Shown: positions 8,524 to 19,490, counted from the stretch's first letter. The stretch: 48,519 bases of DNA from an uncultured Acetobacteraceae bacterium (GCA_903895595.1 CAITUP010000144.1:1-48519); one strand, 5' to 3'. Numbers and translations: made by a program. Notes: generated by a model not told the origin, from the letters alone.

Positions 8524-8728
8524 TTGTAGGCAGGCGTCGAGATCGCGCAGCGCGGCCGGCGTAAAGAAGATCGCCCGCGGCAAGGACGTGGGTTACCGGC
8601 TGACAGACGCTCGCGGCATCGCGAGAGGGGCCGCACGTTCCCAGGCTGTCGATCCAAGCGTTAGCCTCGGCCGCCGGTATCGGTAGCCCGGCATCCGCCT
8701 CTCCGAAGCCACGGATTTCCAACCCCCC
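8524..8728 (-). pseudogene. Remnant of a TA locus (antitoxin tail plus toxin start)
   Basis: Read on the minus strand just after the stop of the binding-protein gene, one frame gives EIRGFGEADAGLPIPAAEAN then AWIDSLGT, resembling the C-terminal half of CopG/ParD-like antitoxins (A-D-A-G-x-x-I-P-x-x-E-x-x-x-W-x-x-S-L-G-T). A second frame, from a TTG at 8583, gives LPRAIFFTPAALRDLDACLQ, resembling the start of RelE/ParE toxins, then runs into the palindromic repeat at 8487-8519 and stops. The DNA-binding half of the antitoxin and nearly all of the toxin are missing. It is a decayed module at best; the identification rests on short similarity. Confidence 0.38.
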
Positions 8729-8730
8729 GC

Positions 8731-10323
8731 CTACCGGTCCAGCCAGACATCCTCCATCCGGAACCCGTTATATTCGCTGTTTATCATTTGGGAAAAACCC
8801 TTGACATAATTCTGCCAACAGGTCCCCGACTTGCTGTGGAACAACACCGGACGCGCCACATCCTGCGCCAGCCGCCGCTCGATATCCCAAACCAGGCTCT
8901 TACGCTTCTCCGCATCGCCCTCCCGCGACTGCGCATCGAACAGCGCATCGATCTCCGGCTTACAGTACCCGTCGTAATTCGTGTCCGACCCGCAGGCGTA
9001 ATTCTCGAAGAACGCCTGATCCGGATCGTCCACCCCGTTGCCGGTCAGGTTCATGCCGATCGTGTAATCCTTGCGGGCGATCTTCGCGTACCACATGGCG
9101 CTGTCGATCGGCTCCAGCTCCGCGTCGATGTAAATCTCCCGCAGTTGATCGATCAGCAGCACCGCCGGGTCGCGATAGGCGGCGTTGTCGCGCGCCGAGA
9201 CCTTCATGTGCAGCCGCTTGTCCGGCCCGTAGCCCAGACGCGCCATGATCGCCCGAGCCTCGGTTCGATTTTGGGCGACATCGGGGTTGTAGCCAGGCAA
9301 TTGCCGCACGATTTCCGGTGGCATACCCCAAATTCCGGCGGGCGGCGCCAGCATTGCCCCGCCGATATCGGCCTCCCCCTGCGTCAGGGTATCGATGAAC
9401 GCCTTGCGGTCGATGGTCAGCGCGACCGCCCGCCGCATGTCGGGATTGTCGAACGGTGGCGCCGAACGATTGAGGATGACGTTGCGCTGGTTGTTGGCGG
9501 GGACGAGTTCGCAGATCGCCGTCGGTGCCTGACGTTGCGTATCGTGCAGAATCGGCGGCTGAAAATAATAAGGCGACGTCATATCCACCTTGCCGGCGAC
9601 GAAGGCCAACGATCCCGTCGACTGGTTCTTGATGATCTCCCAATCGATGCCGTCGAGGTACGGCCGTCCGGGCTTCCAGTACGTGGGATTGCGCACCACG
9701 CGGATCAACTCGTTGCGCTTGAATTCGACGAACCGGAACGGTCCGGTGCCGACCGGATGTTGCCGCATCTGCGCCGCCGGCACATGGCACGGATAAACCG
9801 GAGAGAACCCGGCCGCGAGCAAAATCGGCAACGACGGCTGCGGCTGTTTCAGCTTGAACGCGACGCGATGATCGCCGTCGACGACGATGTCCTCGACGTT
9901 GCGGTACCAGGCTTTACGCGGATTGATGCGCAGCTTTTCCGTGGAACGCCCGAGCAGCATGTCCCAGGTGCATTTGACGTCGCGGGCGGTGAAGGGCTGG
10001 CCGTCGTGCCATTGCACGCCCTGGCGCAGCTGAAAGGTCAGCGTCGTCTTGGCCGCATCCCAGGACCAGGATGTCGCGAGTTCCGGCACGATCGAACCCA
10101 GGCTGGATTGCGGCACTTTCGGATCGAAGGTGACGAGGTTGTTGAACACGCCCATCATCGACGCCAGGGTCGCGATGGTGACTTCCTCGTGAATCGACAT
10201 CGTGGCGGGGCTGTCGAACAAATAGACGCGCATGACACCGCCCTGCTTCTGGGCACGCGACTCACCGGAGAACGCCACGATCAGCGCCACTGCCAGCGCG
10301 GCGATGCGTCGCTGAATCGTCAT
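8731..10323 (-). CDS. ABC transporter substrate-binding protein, peptide/nickel family 5
   Basis: 530 residues with a Sec signal peptide (MTIQRRIAALAVALIVAFSG, cleavage probably after SRAQ). Family 5 features: TTLTFQLRQGVQWHDGQPFT, GTGPFRFVEFKRNELIRVVR, NPTYWKPGRPYLDGIDWEI and FDNPDMRRAVALTIDRKAF. Such proteins capture peptides, opines or other solutes in the periplasm for an ABC importer. The start at 10323 follows GGAGGAAATTAGC. No permease or ATPase genes are adjacent, so it is an orphan; it must borrow a transporter encoded elsewhere or act as a sensor partner. Ligand unknown. Confidence 0.9.
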   Translation of the reverse strand: MTIQRRIAALAVALIVAFSGESRAQKQGGVMRVYLFDSPATMSIHEEVTIATLASMMGVFNNLVTFDPKVPQSSLGSIVPELATSWSWDAAKTTLTFQLRQGVQWHDGQPFTARDVKCTWDMLLGRSTEKLRINPRKAWYRNVEDIVVDGDHRVAFKLKQPQPSLPILLAAGFSPVYPCHVPAAQMRQHPVGTGPFRFVEFKRNELIRVVRNPTYWKPGRPYLDGIDWEIIKNQSTGSLAFVAGKVDMTSPYYFQPPILHDTQRQAPTAICELVPANNQRNVILNRSAPPFDNPDMRRAVALTIDRKAFIDTLTQGEADIGGAMLAPPAGIWGMPPEIVRQLPGYNPDVAQNRTEARAIMARLGYGPDKRLHMKVSARDNAAYRDPAVLLIDQLREIYIDAELEPIDSAMWYAKIARKDYTIGMNLTGNGVDDPDQAFFENYACGSDTNYDGYCKPEIDALFDAQSREGDAEKRKSLVWDIERRLAQDVARPVLFHSKSGTCWQNYVKGFSQMINSEYNGFRMEDVWLDR

Positions 10324-10367
10324 GCTAATTTCCTCCGGAACCAGAGGCTTCATTTACCTTCCGCGGA

Positions 10368-10580
10368 TCACCGCGGCAAACACACGCTACAGCGATACGC
10401 CAACGACGCCGCCAGTTTATGGGTAGGCACCGCACCGGCGGCCCGCGATTTCATCGTCGAGACCGCGATCGCCTCTTCGGAACCACTCCCGATCAGGGCG
10501 GTCGCGCCGAACACGATCAAGGCGGCGACAACCAGGGTTGTTCCAGCGATCGTCCATGTGTGGGCGGGTAAATGACGCAC
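10368..10580 (-). CDS. Small single-pass membrane protein, GTG start
   Basis: A 70-residue frame from GTG at 10580 to TGA at 10368, with GGAGG five bases before the start. It has one membrane helix (WTIAGTTLVVAALIVFGATA) followed by a polar tail ending in RCSVCLPR, a CxxC near the C-terminus. It lies 44 bases upstream of the binding-protein gene on the same strand, so they may be co-transcribed. No family recognised. It also occurs inside a longer low-quality frame that is not credible as a whole. Confidence 0.55.
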   Translation of the reverse strand: MRHLPAHTWTIAGTTLVVAALIVFGATALIGSGSEEAIAVSTMKSRAAGAVPTHKLAASLAYRCSVCLPR

Positions 10581-10631
10581 GGGACCCTCCGGGAGGTTGT
10601 CTTGCCGCCAGACCTGCCTTCCCGAAAGGAC

Positions 10632-10653
10632 GGCCCCGGCTCGCGCCGGGGCC
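10632..10653. other. Strong GC-rich hairpin in non-coding stretch
   Basis: A perfect 9-bp stem GGCCCCGGC / GCCGGGGCC with loop TCGC. It lies in the 384-base stretch (10581-10964) that carries no convincing gene, between divergent units. It could be a leader structure for the small membrane protein on the minus strand. No T-run on either side. Confidence 0.4.
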
Positions 10654-10763
10654 ATAAGTCTGGGGAGGGAGTGATGCCCCTGGGGAAGGGCAACCGCGAA
10701 ACCTGAACCCGGCCGAGCCGGAGAATTTCGCGACATCGCCACATTAGGCGGCATTCCGCGAAA

Positions 10764-10853
10764 CCGGGCAGGATCGGAAACTACGCAAGCGCGGCTTCGG
10801 TCGGCGGGTGCCGATCGGCGACCGCCGCACGGGTGATTTCCGACCCTGCCCGG
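10764..10853. other. Long imperfect inverted repeat, candidate structured RNA or cruciform
   Basis: Arms CCGGGCAGGATCGGAAA (10764-10780) and TTTCCGACCCTGCCCGG (10837-10853) pair at 16 of 17 positions. The 56-base interior is itself GC-rich and has further self-complementary pieces (CGGTCGGCG against CGGCGACCG). It lies upstream of the His-rich gene (ATG 10965) with no coding frame that resembles a protein. Strand and role are unknown; a leader RNA, small RNA or protein-binding palindrome are all possible. Confidence 0.4.
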
Positions 10854-10964
10854 CATGGCGGCATCTCCGGATAAGGGCGGCGGCCGAGGGGACCGGGCAC
10901 GCCATATCGTTGGTGTCTCAGAACCGAACGCCGAGCAGTCTCCATTCACCGAAGGAACACCATC

Positions 10965-11195
10965 ATGGCCATGACCCCGACCCATCAGGCTGGCGAACAC
11001 CACGTGCAAGCCGCCGCGCATCACCAGGCCGCCGCCCATCATCACCTGCAGGCCGCGCACCATGACGTTCTGAGCCAGCCGCGCGAATCCAAGGAACACG
11101 CCACGGCGGCGCAGACCCACAGCGACAACGCCCACAAGCACACCGCCGCCGCCTCGGCGAACGGCACCGCGAAGCCCGTGGTCGCCGCTCACTGA
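10965..11195 (+). CDS. Small histidine-rich protein
   Basis: 76 residues of which 15 are His, many in pairs or triplets (EHH, AHHQAAAHHHLQAAHH), plus many Ala and few hydrophobics. No signal peptide or membrane segment. GAAGGA lies nine bases before the ATG, and a strong terminator follows directly, so it is a genuine single-gene unit. Such composition suggests binding of nickel, zinc, copper or another metal, or a role as a histidine/metal buffer, but this is inference from composition. No named family recognised. It precedes the molybdenum hydroxylase cluster but is separated by the terminator. Confidence 0.7.
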   Translation: MAMTPTHQAGEHHVQAAAHHQAAAHHHLQAAHHDVLSQPRESKEHATAAQTHSDNAHKHTAAASANGTAKPVVAAH

Positions 11196-11215
11196 TCCCG
11201 GTTTCGGGTTGAGAC

Positions 11216-11257
11216 AGGCGCCTTACGGGCCATGCGGCCCGCGAGGCGCCTTCTTTG
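11216..11257 (+). terminator. Terminator hairpin after the His-rich gene
   Basis: Outer arms GGCGCC (11217-11222 and 11245-11250) enclose CGGGCC / GGCCCG with loop ATGC, followed by TTCTTTG. It lies 20 bases after the stop and separates this gene from coxS. Confidence 0.65.
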
Positions 11258-11342
11258 CGTTTCATCCCCCGCTTGACCGCCCCACCCCCCAGCGACCATT
11301 CTCCGCCCCGACGGATCGACGACAAAGTGGGAGGGTAAAGCG

Positions 11343-11819
<477 letters not shown>

Positions 11820-11847
11820 GCGCTACCTTATAATAGGGAGAACGATC

Positions 11848-14229
<2,382 letters not shown>

Positions 14230-14251
14230 GCAAGGCGAAGGGATCAGAACG

Positions 14252-15043
14252 ATGTACGATTTCAATTATGAAAAGCCTGCCAGCCTGGCCGCCGCCGTGG
14301 CCACGCTGACCGGCGACGCCGACGCTAAAGCTTTGGCCGGCGGTATGACCTATATTCCGGTGCTGAAAATGCGCCTGGCGAAGCCGTCCGCCATCGTGGA
14401 CCTGTCGGCCGCCGGCCTGTCGGGAATCACGGTCACGGCGAGTTCCGTCACCATCGGCGCCATGACGACGCACGACACCGTGGCGAAGAACGCCCAGGTG
14501 CGGGCGGCGATCCCGGCGCTGGCGGCCTTGGCCGGCGGCATCGGCGACGAAGCCGTGCGCCATCGCGGCACCATCGGCGGCTCGCTTGCCAACAACGACC
14601 CGGCAGCCTGCTACCCCTCCGCCGTGCTGGCGCTGGGTGCCACGATCAAGACCAACAAGCGCTCGATCGCGGCCGACGACTACTTCCAGGGCATGTTCAC
14701 GACGGCGCTGGAAGACGGCGAGCTGATCGTGTCGGTGGAATTCCCCATCCCGCAGAAGGCGGCGTATGAGAAATTCCGCAACCCGGCGTCGCGCTATGCC
14801 ATCGTCGGCGTGTTCGTCGCCAAGTTCGCAAACGGCGCCCGCGTGGCGGTGACCGGCGCCAGCCAAGGCGGCGTGTTCCGGCATGAGGGGATGGAAAAGG
14901 CGCTGTCCGCCAATTTCTCCCCCGATGCGACCGCCGGCGTGACCACCGACACCGACAATATGAACCAGGATATCCACGCCAGCGCCGAATACCGAGCGCA
15001 TCTGGTGGGCGTGGTGACCAAGCGGGCCGTCGCCAAGGCGTAA
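14252..15043 (+). CDS. coxM: Molybdenum hydroxylase medium FAD subunit (CoxM-like)
   Basis: 263 residues. FAD-binding motifs are ALAGGMTYIPVLKMRLAKPS near residue 30 and HRGTIGGSLANNDPAACYPS near residue 105, followed by the CO-dehydrogenase flavoprotein C-terminal domain. It receives electrons from CoxS and passes them to a quinone or another acceptor. It is the last gene of the cluster and is followed at once by a strong terminator. No accessory genes (coxD, E, F, G) are nearby, so assembly factors must be elsewhere. Confidence 0.92.
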   Translation: MYDFNYEKPASLAAAVATLTGDADAKALAGGMTYIPVLKMRLAKPSAIVDLSAAGLSGITVTASSVTIGAMTTHDTVAKNAQVRAAIPALAALAGGIGDEAVRHRGTIGGSLANNDPAACYPSAVLALGATIKTNKRSIAADDYFQGMFTTALEDGELIVSVEFPIPQKAAYEKFRNPASRYAIVGVFVAKFANGARVAVTGASQGGVFRHEGMEKALSANFSPDATAGVTTDTDNMNQDIHASAEYRAHLVGVVTKRAVAKA

Positions 15044-15060
15044 GGCCTCGCGCATAGCCG

Positions 15061-15098
15061 AGAAAAGAGGCCCGCTGGCAACGGCGGGCCTTTTCTTC
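15061..15098 (+). terminator. Intrinsic terminator after coxM
   Basis: GGCCCGC (15069-15075) pairs with GCGGGCC (15084-15090) around an 8-base loop. The flanking AGAAAAG and TTTTCTT extend the stem with one bulged A and give a T-rich tail. It lies 18 bases after the coxM stop. Confidence 0.82.
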
Positions 15099-15130
15099 GT
15101 ACACCGGCATTGCCTTGGTCAGGCGCGATA

Positions 15131-15150
15131 GATTACCTTATTCGGTAATC
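15131..15150. promoter_or_regulatory. Palindromic operator before the Phd-type antitoxin gene
   Basis: GATTACC (15131-15137) and GGTAATC (15144-15150) are exact reverse complements with a 6-base AT-rich spacer. The site ends 19 bases before the antitoxin ATG. Phd antitoxins bind such palindromes as autorepressors. Confidence 0.55.
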
Positions 15151-15169
15151 GATACCCAGGGCGCCCCCA

Positions 15170-15457
15170 ATGGACATCACCCAAGACATTCAACCGATGA
15201 CCGCTTTCCGCAACCAGTCGGCGGAATTCGTCCGGCACCTGAAGACGACCGGACGCCCGGTGATACTGACGGTCAACGGCAAGGCGGCCGCGGTGGTGCA
15301 AGACCCCGCCGCCTATCAGCGACTGCTCGATATCGCCGCACGCGCCGACGCTCGGGAGGGCATTCGCCAAGGATTAGCCGAACTCGAGCAGGGGTTAGGT
15401 CGCCCGGTCGACGACGTGTTCGACGAAATACTCGCCGAACATGATCTATCGAGTTGA
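15170..15457 (+). CDS. Phd/YefM-family antitoxin
   Basis: 95 residues. The N-terminal half (FRNQSAEFVRHLKTTGRPVI, then L-T-V-N-G-K-A-A-A-V-V-Q-D-P-A-A-Y-Q) is the classic Phd/YefM DNA-binding fold, and the C-terminal tail is the toxin-wrapping part. It overlaps the toxin gene by 17 bases, the tight coupling usual for this class. The palindrome at 15131-15150 is the likely operator. Confidence 0.9.
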   Translation: MDITQDIQPMTAFRNQSAEFVRHLKTTGRPVILTVNGKAAAVVQDPAAYQRLLDIAARADAREGIRQGLAELEQGLGRPVDDVFDEILAEHDLSS

Positions 15458-15755
15458 AGTACTCCCTCGGGGCGCCCAGGATTTACGGGAAATCCGGTTG
15501 TCGATCGGTGTCCGCGTGTCGCGCGATGCCGCCGATTGGTTCCTCGGCCTCCGCGCCATCATCCGGCGGTTGGACCAAAACCCCGGTCGGGGCTCCGTGA
15601 CGCCGGAAAATCCAGTTTTGCGCGAGTTGTCGTACGGCAAAAGACCCCGATCCTATCGCATCATCTACAAGATCGACGAGGACCGCCGCTTGGTATCGGT
15701 GCTGCACATCCGCCACGGCGCCCGCGACCGCTTCCCGCCGGAGCTTGGCGCATGA
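15441..15755 (+). CDS. RelE/ParE-family toxin
   Basis: 104 residues. The start (MIYRVEVLPRGAQDLREI) and C-terminal strands (YGKRPRSYRIIYKIDEDRRL, VSVLHIRHGARDRF) match the RelE/ParE fold; the H-I-R-H-G-A-R-D motif is that of the ParE/RelE group with Phd-type partners. Whether it cuts mRNA or inhibits gyrase is not clear from sequence. It overlaps both neighbours: 17 bases with the antitoxin and 4 bases (ATGA) with the following hydrolase gene. Confidence 0.88.
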   Translation: MIYRVEVLPRGAQDLREIRLSIGVRVSRDAADWFLGLRAIIRRLDQNPGRGSVTPENPVLRELSYGKRPRSYRIIYKIDEDRRLVSVLHIRHGARDRFPPELGA

Positions 15756-16597
15756 CCGACCTCTCCCCTCTCGTCGCCGCGCCCGGCGCGCACAGCATCC
15801 CCTATTTCGACCCCTCTTTCCCCGACCGGCGCATGATCCTCCACGCCGCCCGCCCCCGCCATTTCGACGCCAACACCCCGATCCTGTTCGTCCACCACGG
15901 CGTCGCCCGCAATGGGGAGGCCTATCGTGACTACTGGCTGCCCCACGTGGACGAAGCCGGCATCCTGGCGATCTCCATCGAATTCCCGGAAGCCACCTTC
16001 CCCGAATACCTCTGGTACAATTTCGGCAACCTCCACACCAAAGACGGCACGTCCAATCCACGCGCGGAATGGACCTTCGGCATCGACGAACGCCTGTTCG
16101 ACGCCTTACGCGCCCAAGGCATCACACGGCGGCAGCGCTACGGGCTGTTCGGCCATTCCGCCGGCGGGCAATACGTCCACCGCATGCTTTCGTTCGGCTA
16201 TCGCGACCGGATCGCCATCGCCGTCAGCGCCAACGCCGGCACCTACGCGATGCCGGACCTGGAGGTTCCCTGGCCCTTCGGCCTCGGCGAAACGGAACTG
16301 ACGCCCGGCTCCCTGGCCGCGCTACTGCGCTTCCGCATCACCGTCATGGCCGGCACCAACGACACCAAAACCACCGGCAAATTCTTCCCCAAAGGCCCGC
16401 GCTCCAACCGCCAGGGCCTGACGCGGCATGAACGCGCCCACAACTATGTGCGGCTCGGCCGGGAAGCGGCAGTCACGCTGGGCACGCAATGCGCTTGGAC
16501 GGTGATCGACGTGCCGGGTGTGGGCCATGACGGCAAAGGCATGTCGGCGGCCGCCGCGCCGGTGATCGCGGCGGCTCTGCACGCTTCCGAAACTTAG
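15752..16597 (+). CDS. Alpha/beta-hydrolase, esterase/depolymerase-like
   Basis: 281 residues from the ATG that overlaps the toxin stop. The nucleophile elbow is GHSAGG (Ser136), preceded by a family-like ILFVHHGVARNGEAYRDYW segment with the oxyanion region, and a C-terminal His in VPGVGHDGKG. It resembles PHB-depolymerase or feruloyl-esterase-like hydrolases that lack a signal peptide, so it is probably cytoplasmic. The substrate is unknown. Its 4-base overlap with the toxin gene means it is translated from the TA transcript, which is unusual; it may also have its own promoter. Confidence 0.82.
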   Translation: MTDLSPLVAAPGAHSIPYFDPSFPDRRMILHAARPRHFDANTPILFVHHGVARNGEAYRDYWLPHVDEAGILAISIEFPEATFPEYLWYNFGNLHTKDGTSNPRAEWTFGIDERLFDALRAQGITRRQRYGLFGHSAGGQYVHRMLSFGYRDRIAIAVSANAGTYAMPDLEVPWPFGLGETELTPGSLAALLRFRITVMAGTNDTKTTGKFFPKGPRSNRQGLTRHERAHNYVRLGREAAVTLGTQCAWTVIDVPGVGHDGKGMSAAAAPVIAAALHASET

Positions 16598-16657
16598 ATT
16601 GCCGGCGGTGCCGTGCTGGGATTAGGCTGGTATCGCTCCCAGGGAAGGCACAGCATC

Positions 16658-18232
16658 ATGAAACGACGAACGGTACTGACATCCGCCCTCGCGACTCTCG
16701 CCGCGCCGCGCGTGGTCTCCGCGCAAAAAGCCGCGAAGACCGTGACATTCGCGCCGCACGCCGATTTGGCCTCGCTCGATCCGGTCTGGACCACCGCCGA
16801 CATCACCCGCAATTATTCGCTCGCGGTGTTCGACACGCTCTATGCCAACGACGCGAACTTCATGGTCCAGCCGCAGATGGTGGCCGGAGACAAGATCGAA
16901 AACGACGGTAAAACCTGGGAACTGACGTTGCGCGACGGCCTGAAATTCCACGACGGCCAAAAGGTGCTGGCGAAGGATTGCGTCGCCACGATCCAGCGCT
17001 TCGCCAAACGCAACCCGTTCGGTCAGGCCCTGATGAAGCGGGTCGATGAGATTTCGGCACCGTCCGACGGCGTGATCCGATTCCGTCTCAACAAGCCCTT
17101 CCCGCTGCTGCGCGCCGCGTTGGCCGAACCCTATTGCGCCATCATGCCGGAGCGGTTGGCCGCGACCGATCCGCTGAAGCAAATCCCCGAAGCCATCGGC
17201 AGCGGCCCGTTCAAATTCGCGGCCGACGAACGTATTCCCGGGTCCCGTGTCGTGTTCACCAAAAATCAGGCTTACGTGCCCCGTCCCGACGGCGTCCCCA
17301 GCTTCCATGCCGGACCGAAGATCGTAAACATCGACCGGGCGGTTTGGAGTTTTATTTCGGATGCTTCAACGATCGAGGCGGCTTTGCAGAACGGCGAAAT
17401 CGATTGGTGGGAACAGGCCGCCATCGACCTCGTGCCGAAAATGCGCAAGGATAAAAACCTCGTCGTTACCGTCAAGGATCGCACCGGCGAAATCGGCTGC
17501 CTGCGGTTCAATCATTTGCAACCGCCGTTCGATAACCCGGCCATTCGCCGCGTTGTGCTATCGGCGATCAACCAGAGGGACGTGATCGAGGCTTATGCCG
17601 GCGCCGATCCGTCCCTGATCAAAACCGATGTCGGTATCTTCGTCCCCGGCACGCCGATGGCCAGCACCGTCGGAGTCGAAAAGACCCATGGCGGCAAGGA
17701 TTTCGCGCAGTTGAAGAAAGACCTCGCTGCCGCCGGCTACAAGGGCGAGAAAATCGTCGTCCTCGCCGCCACCACGCTGCCCAATATCTGGGCTGAGGCG
17801 CAGGTCGCCACCGATATTCTGACCCGCATGGGCTTCAACGTAGACATGCAAACCCTCGAATGGGGCACCGTGGTCGCTCGGCGCGCCAGCCGGGAGCCGA
17901 TCGACAAAGGCGGTTGGAACATTTTCTATACGTATCTGGGCGGCATGGGGAACGTTTCGCCAGCACCCGCTATCGGATTCCGCGGCAACGGCACGGGCGC
18001 CTGGTTCGGCTGGCCGAACAATCCGAAGATGGAAGCCCTGTACGATATCTGGTTCGAAGCACCGGATCTCGCCGCCCAGAAGAAAATCGTCGACGATATG
18101 CAAACCGTATTCTGGGACGATCCGCCCTACGTGCCGATGGGCATGTACGATCAGCCAACGGCGTATCGCAGCTATCTGACCGACGTGCCGGAAGGATTTC
18201 CGCAGTTCTACACACTGAAGAAAAACATCTGA
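16658..18232 (+). CDS. ABC transporter substrate-binding protein, family 5
   Basis: 524 residues. MKRRTVLTSALATLAAPRVV is an export signal with a twin-arginine look, cleaved near VSAQ. Family 5 motifs: DGKTWELTLRDGLKFHDGQK, IGSGPFKFAADERIPGSRVV and FDNPAIRRVVLSAINQRDVI. The start at 16658 follows AGGGAAGG; an in-frame ATG at 16613 lacks such a site. No permease or ATPase genes are nearby. It is followed after one base by a DadA-like oxidoreductase, suggesting a nitrogen-containing ligand such as a peptide or opine; this is inference. Confidence 0.9.
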   Translation: MKRRTVLTSALATLAAPRVVSAQKAAKTVTFAPHADLASLDPVWTTADITRNYSLAVFDTLYANDANFMVQPQMVAGDKIENDGKTWELTLRDGLKFHDGQKVLAKDCVATIQRFAKRNPFGQALMKRVDEISAPSDGVIRFRLNKPFPLLRAALAEPYCAIMPERLAATDPLKQIPEAIGSGPFKFAADERIPGSRVVFTKNQAYVPRPDGVPSFHAGPKIVNIDRAVWSFISDASTIEAALQNGEIDWWEQAAIDLVPKMRKDKNLVVTVKDRTGEIGCLRFNHLQPPFDNPAIRRVVLSAINQRDVIEAYAGADPSLIKTDVGIFVPGTPMASTVGVEKTHGGKDFAQLKKDLAAAGYKGEKIVVLAATTLPNIWAEAQVATDILTRMGFNVDMQTLEWGTVVARRASREPIDKGGWNIFYTYLGGMGNVSPAPAIGFRGNGTGAWFGWPNNPKMEALYDIWFEAPDLAAQKKIVDDMQTVFWDDPPYVPMGMYDQPTAYRSYLTDVPEGFPQFYTLKKNI

Positions 18233-18233
18233 C

Positions 18234-19487
18234 ATGCACGTTGTCGTCATAGGCGCCGGCATTGTCGGCGCCGCCTGCGCATTGGAACTGCTGCGCGACG
18301 GGCACCGGGTCACCATCGTGGAACCCGGCGAGCCCGGCGGCGAGCAGGCCGCCAGCTACGGCAACGGCACACTGCTCAACCCCAGTTCGGTCATTCCGAT
18401 GTCGTCCCCCGGCATCTGGAAAAAGGTGCCGGCGTACCTGTCCGATCCGTTGGGACCGCTGGCGATCCGTTGGTCTTATTTACCGAAAGTGCTGCCTTGG
18501 CTGCGGCGGTTTCTGTCTGCCGGCTCCACCCCCGCGAAAGTCGCCGCCATCGGCAAGGCCCTGCGGCCGCTGCTGATCGACGCGCCGGAACGCCACCGCA
18601 AACTGGCCGAGGAAGCCGGTGCCGGCGATCTGATTACCCGCCAGGGCGTCCTGTTCGCCTTCCCCGATCGAGCCGCCTTCGAAGCGGAAGCATTGTCCTG
18701 GAAAGTCCGCCGCGACAACGGTGTGCGGTGGCTGGAACTGGACGAAGACGAATTGCGCCAGCGCGAACCGTCGCTCGACCGGCATTATAAATTCGCCGTT
18801 CTGGTCGAGGAAAACGGCCAGTGCCGCGATCCCGGTGCCTATGTCGCGGCCCTGATCCGCCACGCTGTGGACCAGGGCGCGGCCGTGCGTCGTGTGAAAG
18901 CGACCGGCTTCCGCATCGAAAACCGCCATTTACGCTCCGTCGCGACCGAGGGCGACGAAATCCCCTGCGACCGCGCGGTCATCGCCGCCGGCGCCTGGTC
19001 GAAAGTCCTGGCGCGGCAGGCCGGCGACAACGTACCGCTGGAAACCGAACGCGGCTACCACATCGTCATCGCGAATCCCGGCGTTGAGCCGCGCTATCCC
19101 GTAATGCCCAGCGACGGCAAAATGGGGTGCGCGATGACGCCTCAGGGGTTGCGGCTGGGCGGGCAAGTGGAACTGGCGGGGCTGGAGGCCGATCCGAACT
19201 GGAAACGGGCCGACGTGCTGCTGAAATTCGCGCGCAAAGTTTACCCGGGAATCCCCGAGGGCCTGTCGCTGGACAATGTGAAAGTCTGGATGGGGCATAG
19301 GCCCTCGATGCCCGATGGGCTGCCGTGCCTGGGGCCGGCGTCCGGCTGTCCCGACGTGGTTTACGCCTTCGGGCACGGGCATGTCGGGCTGACGGCGGGG
19401 GCGACGACCGGGCTGGTGGTGGCGGATATCGTCGCGGGACGGAAACCTCGGGTGGATTTGGCGCCTTACGCGGCGACGCGGTTTTAG
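18234..19487 (+). CDS. FAD-dependent oxidoreductase, D-amino-acid dehydrogenase (DadA)-like
   Basis: 417 residues. The FAD dinucleotide motif VVIGAGIVGAACALELLRDG is at the very start, with ASYGNGTLLNPS following, as in DadA. The C-terminal segment HRPSMPDGLPCLGPAS and the YAFGHGHVGLTAGATTGLVV end are typical of DAO-family dehydrogenases that remove amino groups from D-amino acids or related amines and pass electrons to the respiratory chain. It starts one base after the stop of the binding protein, so the two form an operon. Exact substrate unknown. Confidence 0.88.
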   Translation: MHVVVIGAGIVGAACALELLRDGHRVTIVEPGEPGGEQAASYGNGTLLNPSSVIPMSSPGIWKKVPAYLSDPLGPLAIRWSYLPKVLPWLRRFLSAGSTPAKVAAIGKALRPLLIDAPERHRKLAEEAGAGDLITRQGVLFAFPDRAAFEAEALSWKVRRDNGVRWLELDEDELRQREPSLDRHYKFAVLVEENGQCRDPGAYVAALIRHAVDQGAAVRRVKATGFRIENRHLRSVATEGDEIPCDRAVIAAGAWSKVLARQAGDNVPLETERGYHIVIANPGVEPRYPVMPSDGKMGCAMTPQGLRLGGQVELAGLEADPNWKRADVLLKFARKVYPGIPEGLSLDNVKVWMGHRPSMPDGLPCLGPASGCPDVVYAFGHGHVGLTAGATTGLVVADIVAGRKPRVDLAPYAATRF

Positions 19488-19490
19488 GCC

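Noticed and set aside
8788-10575. 595-residue open frame antisense to the binding-protein gene
   Set aside because: High-GC shadow frame rich in Arg, His and Gly with no domain; the minus-strand gene has a signal peptide, motifs and a ribosome site.
10368-11192. Single 274-residue minus-strand protein across 10368-11192
   Set aside because: Only the last 70 residues look like protein; the rest is antisense to the His-rich gene and structured non-coding DNA.
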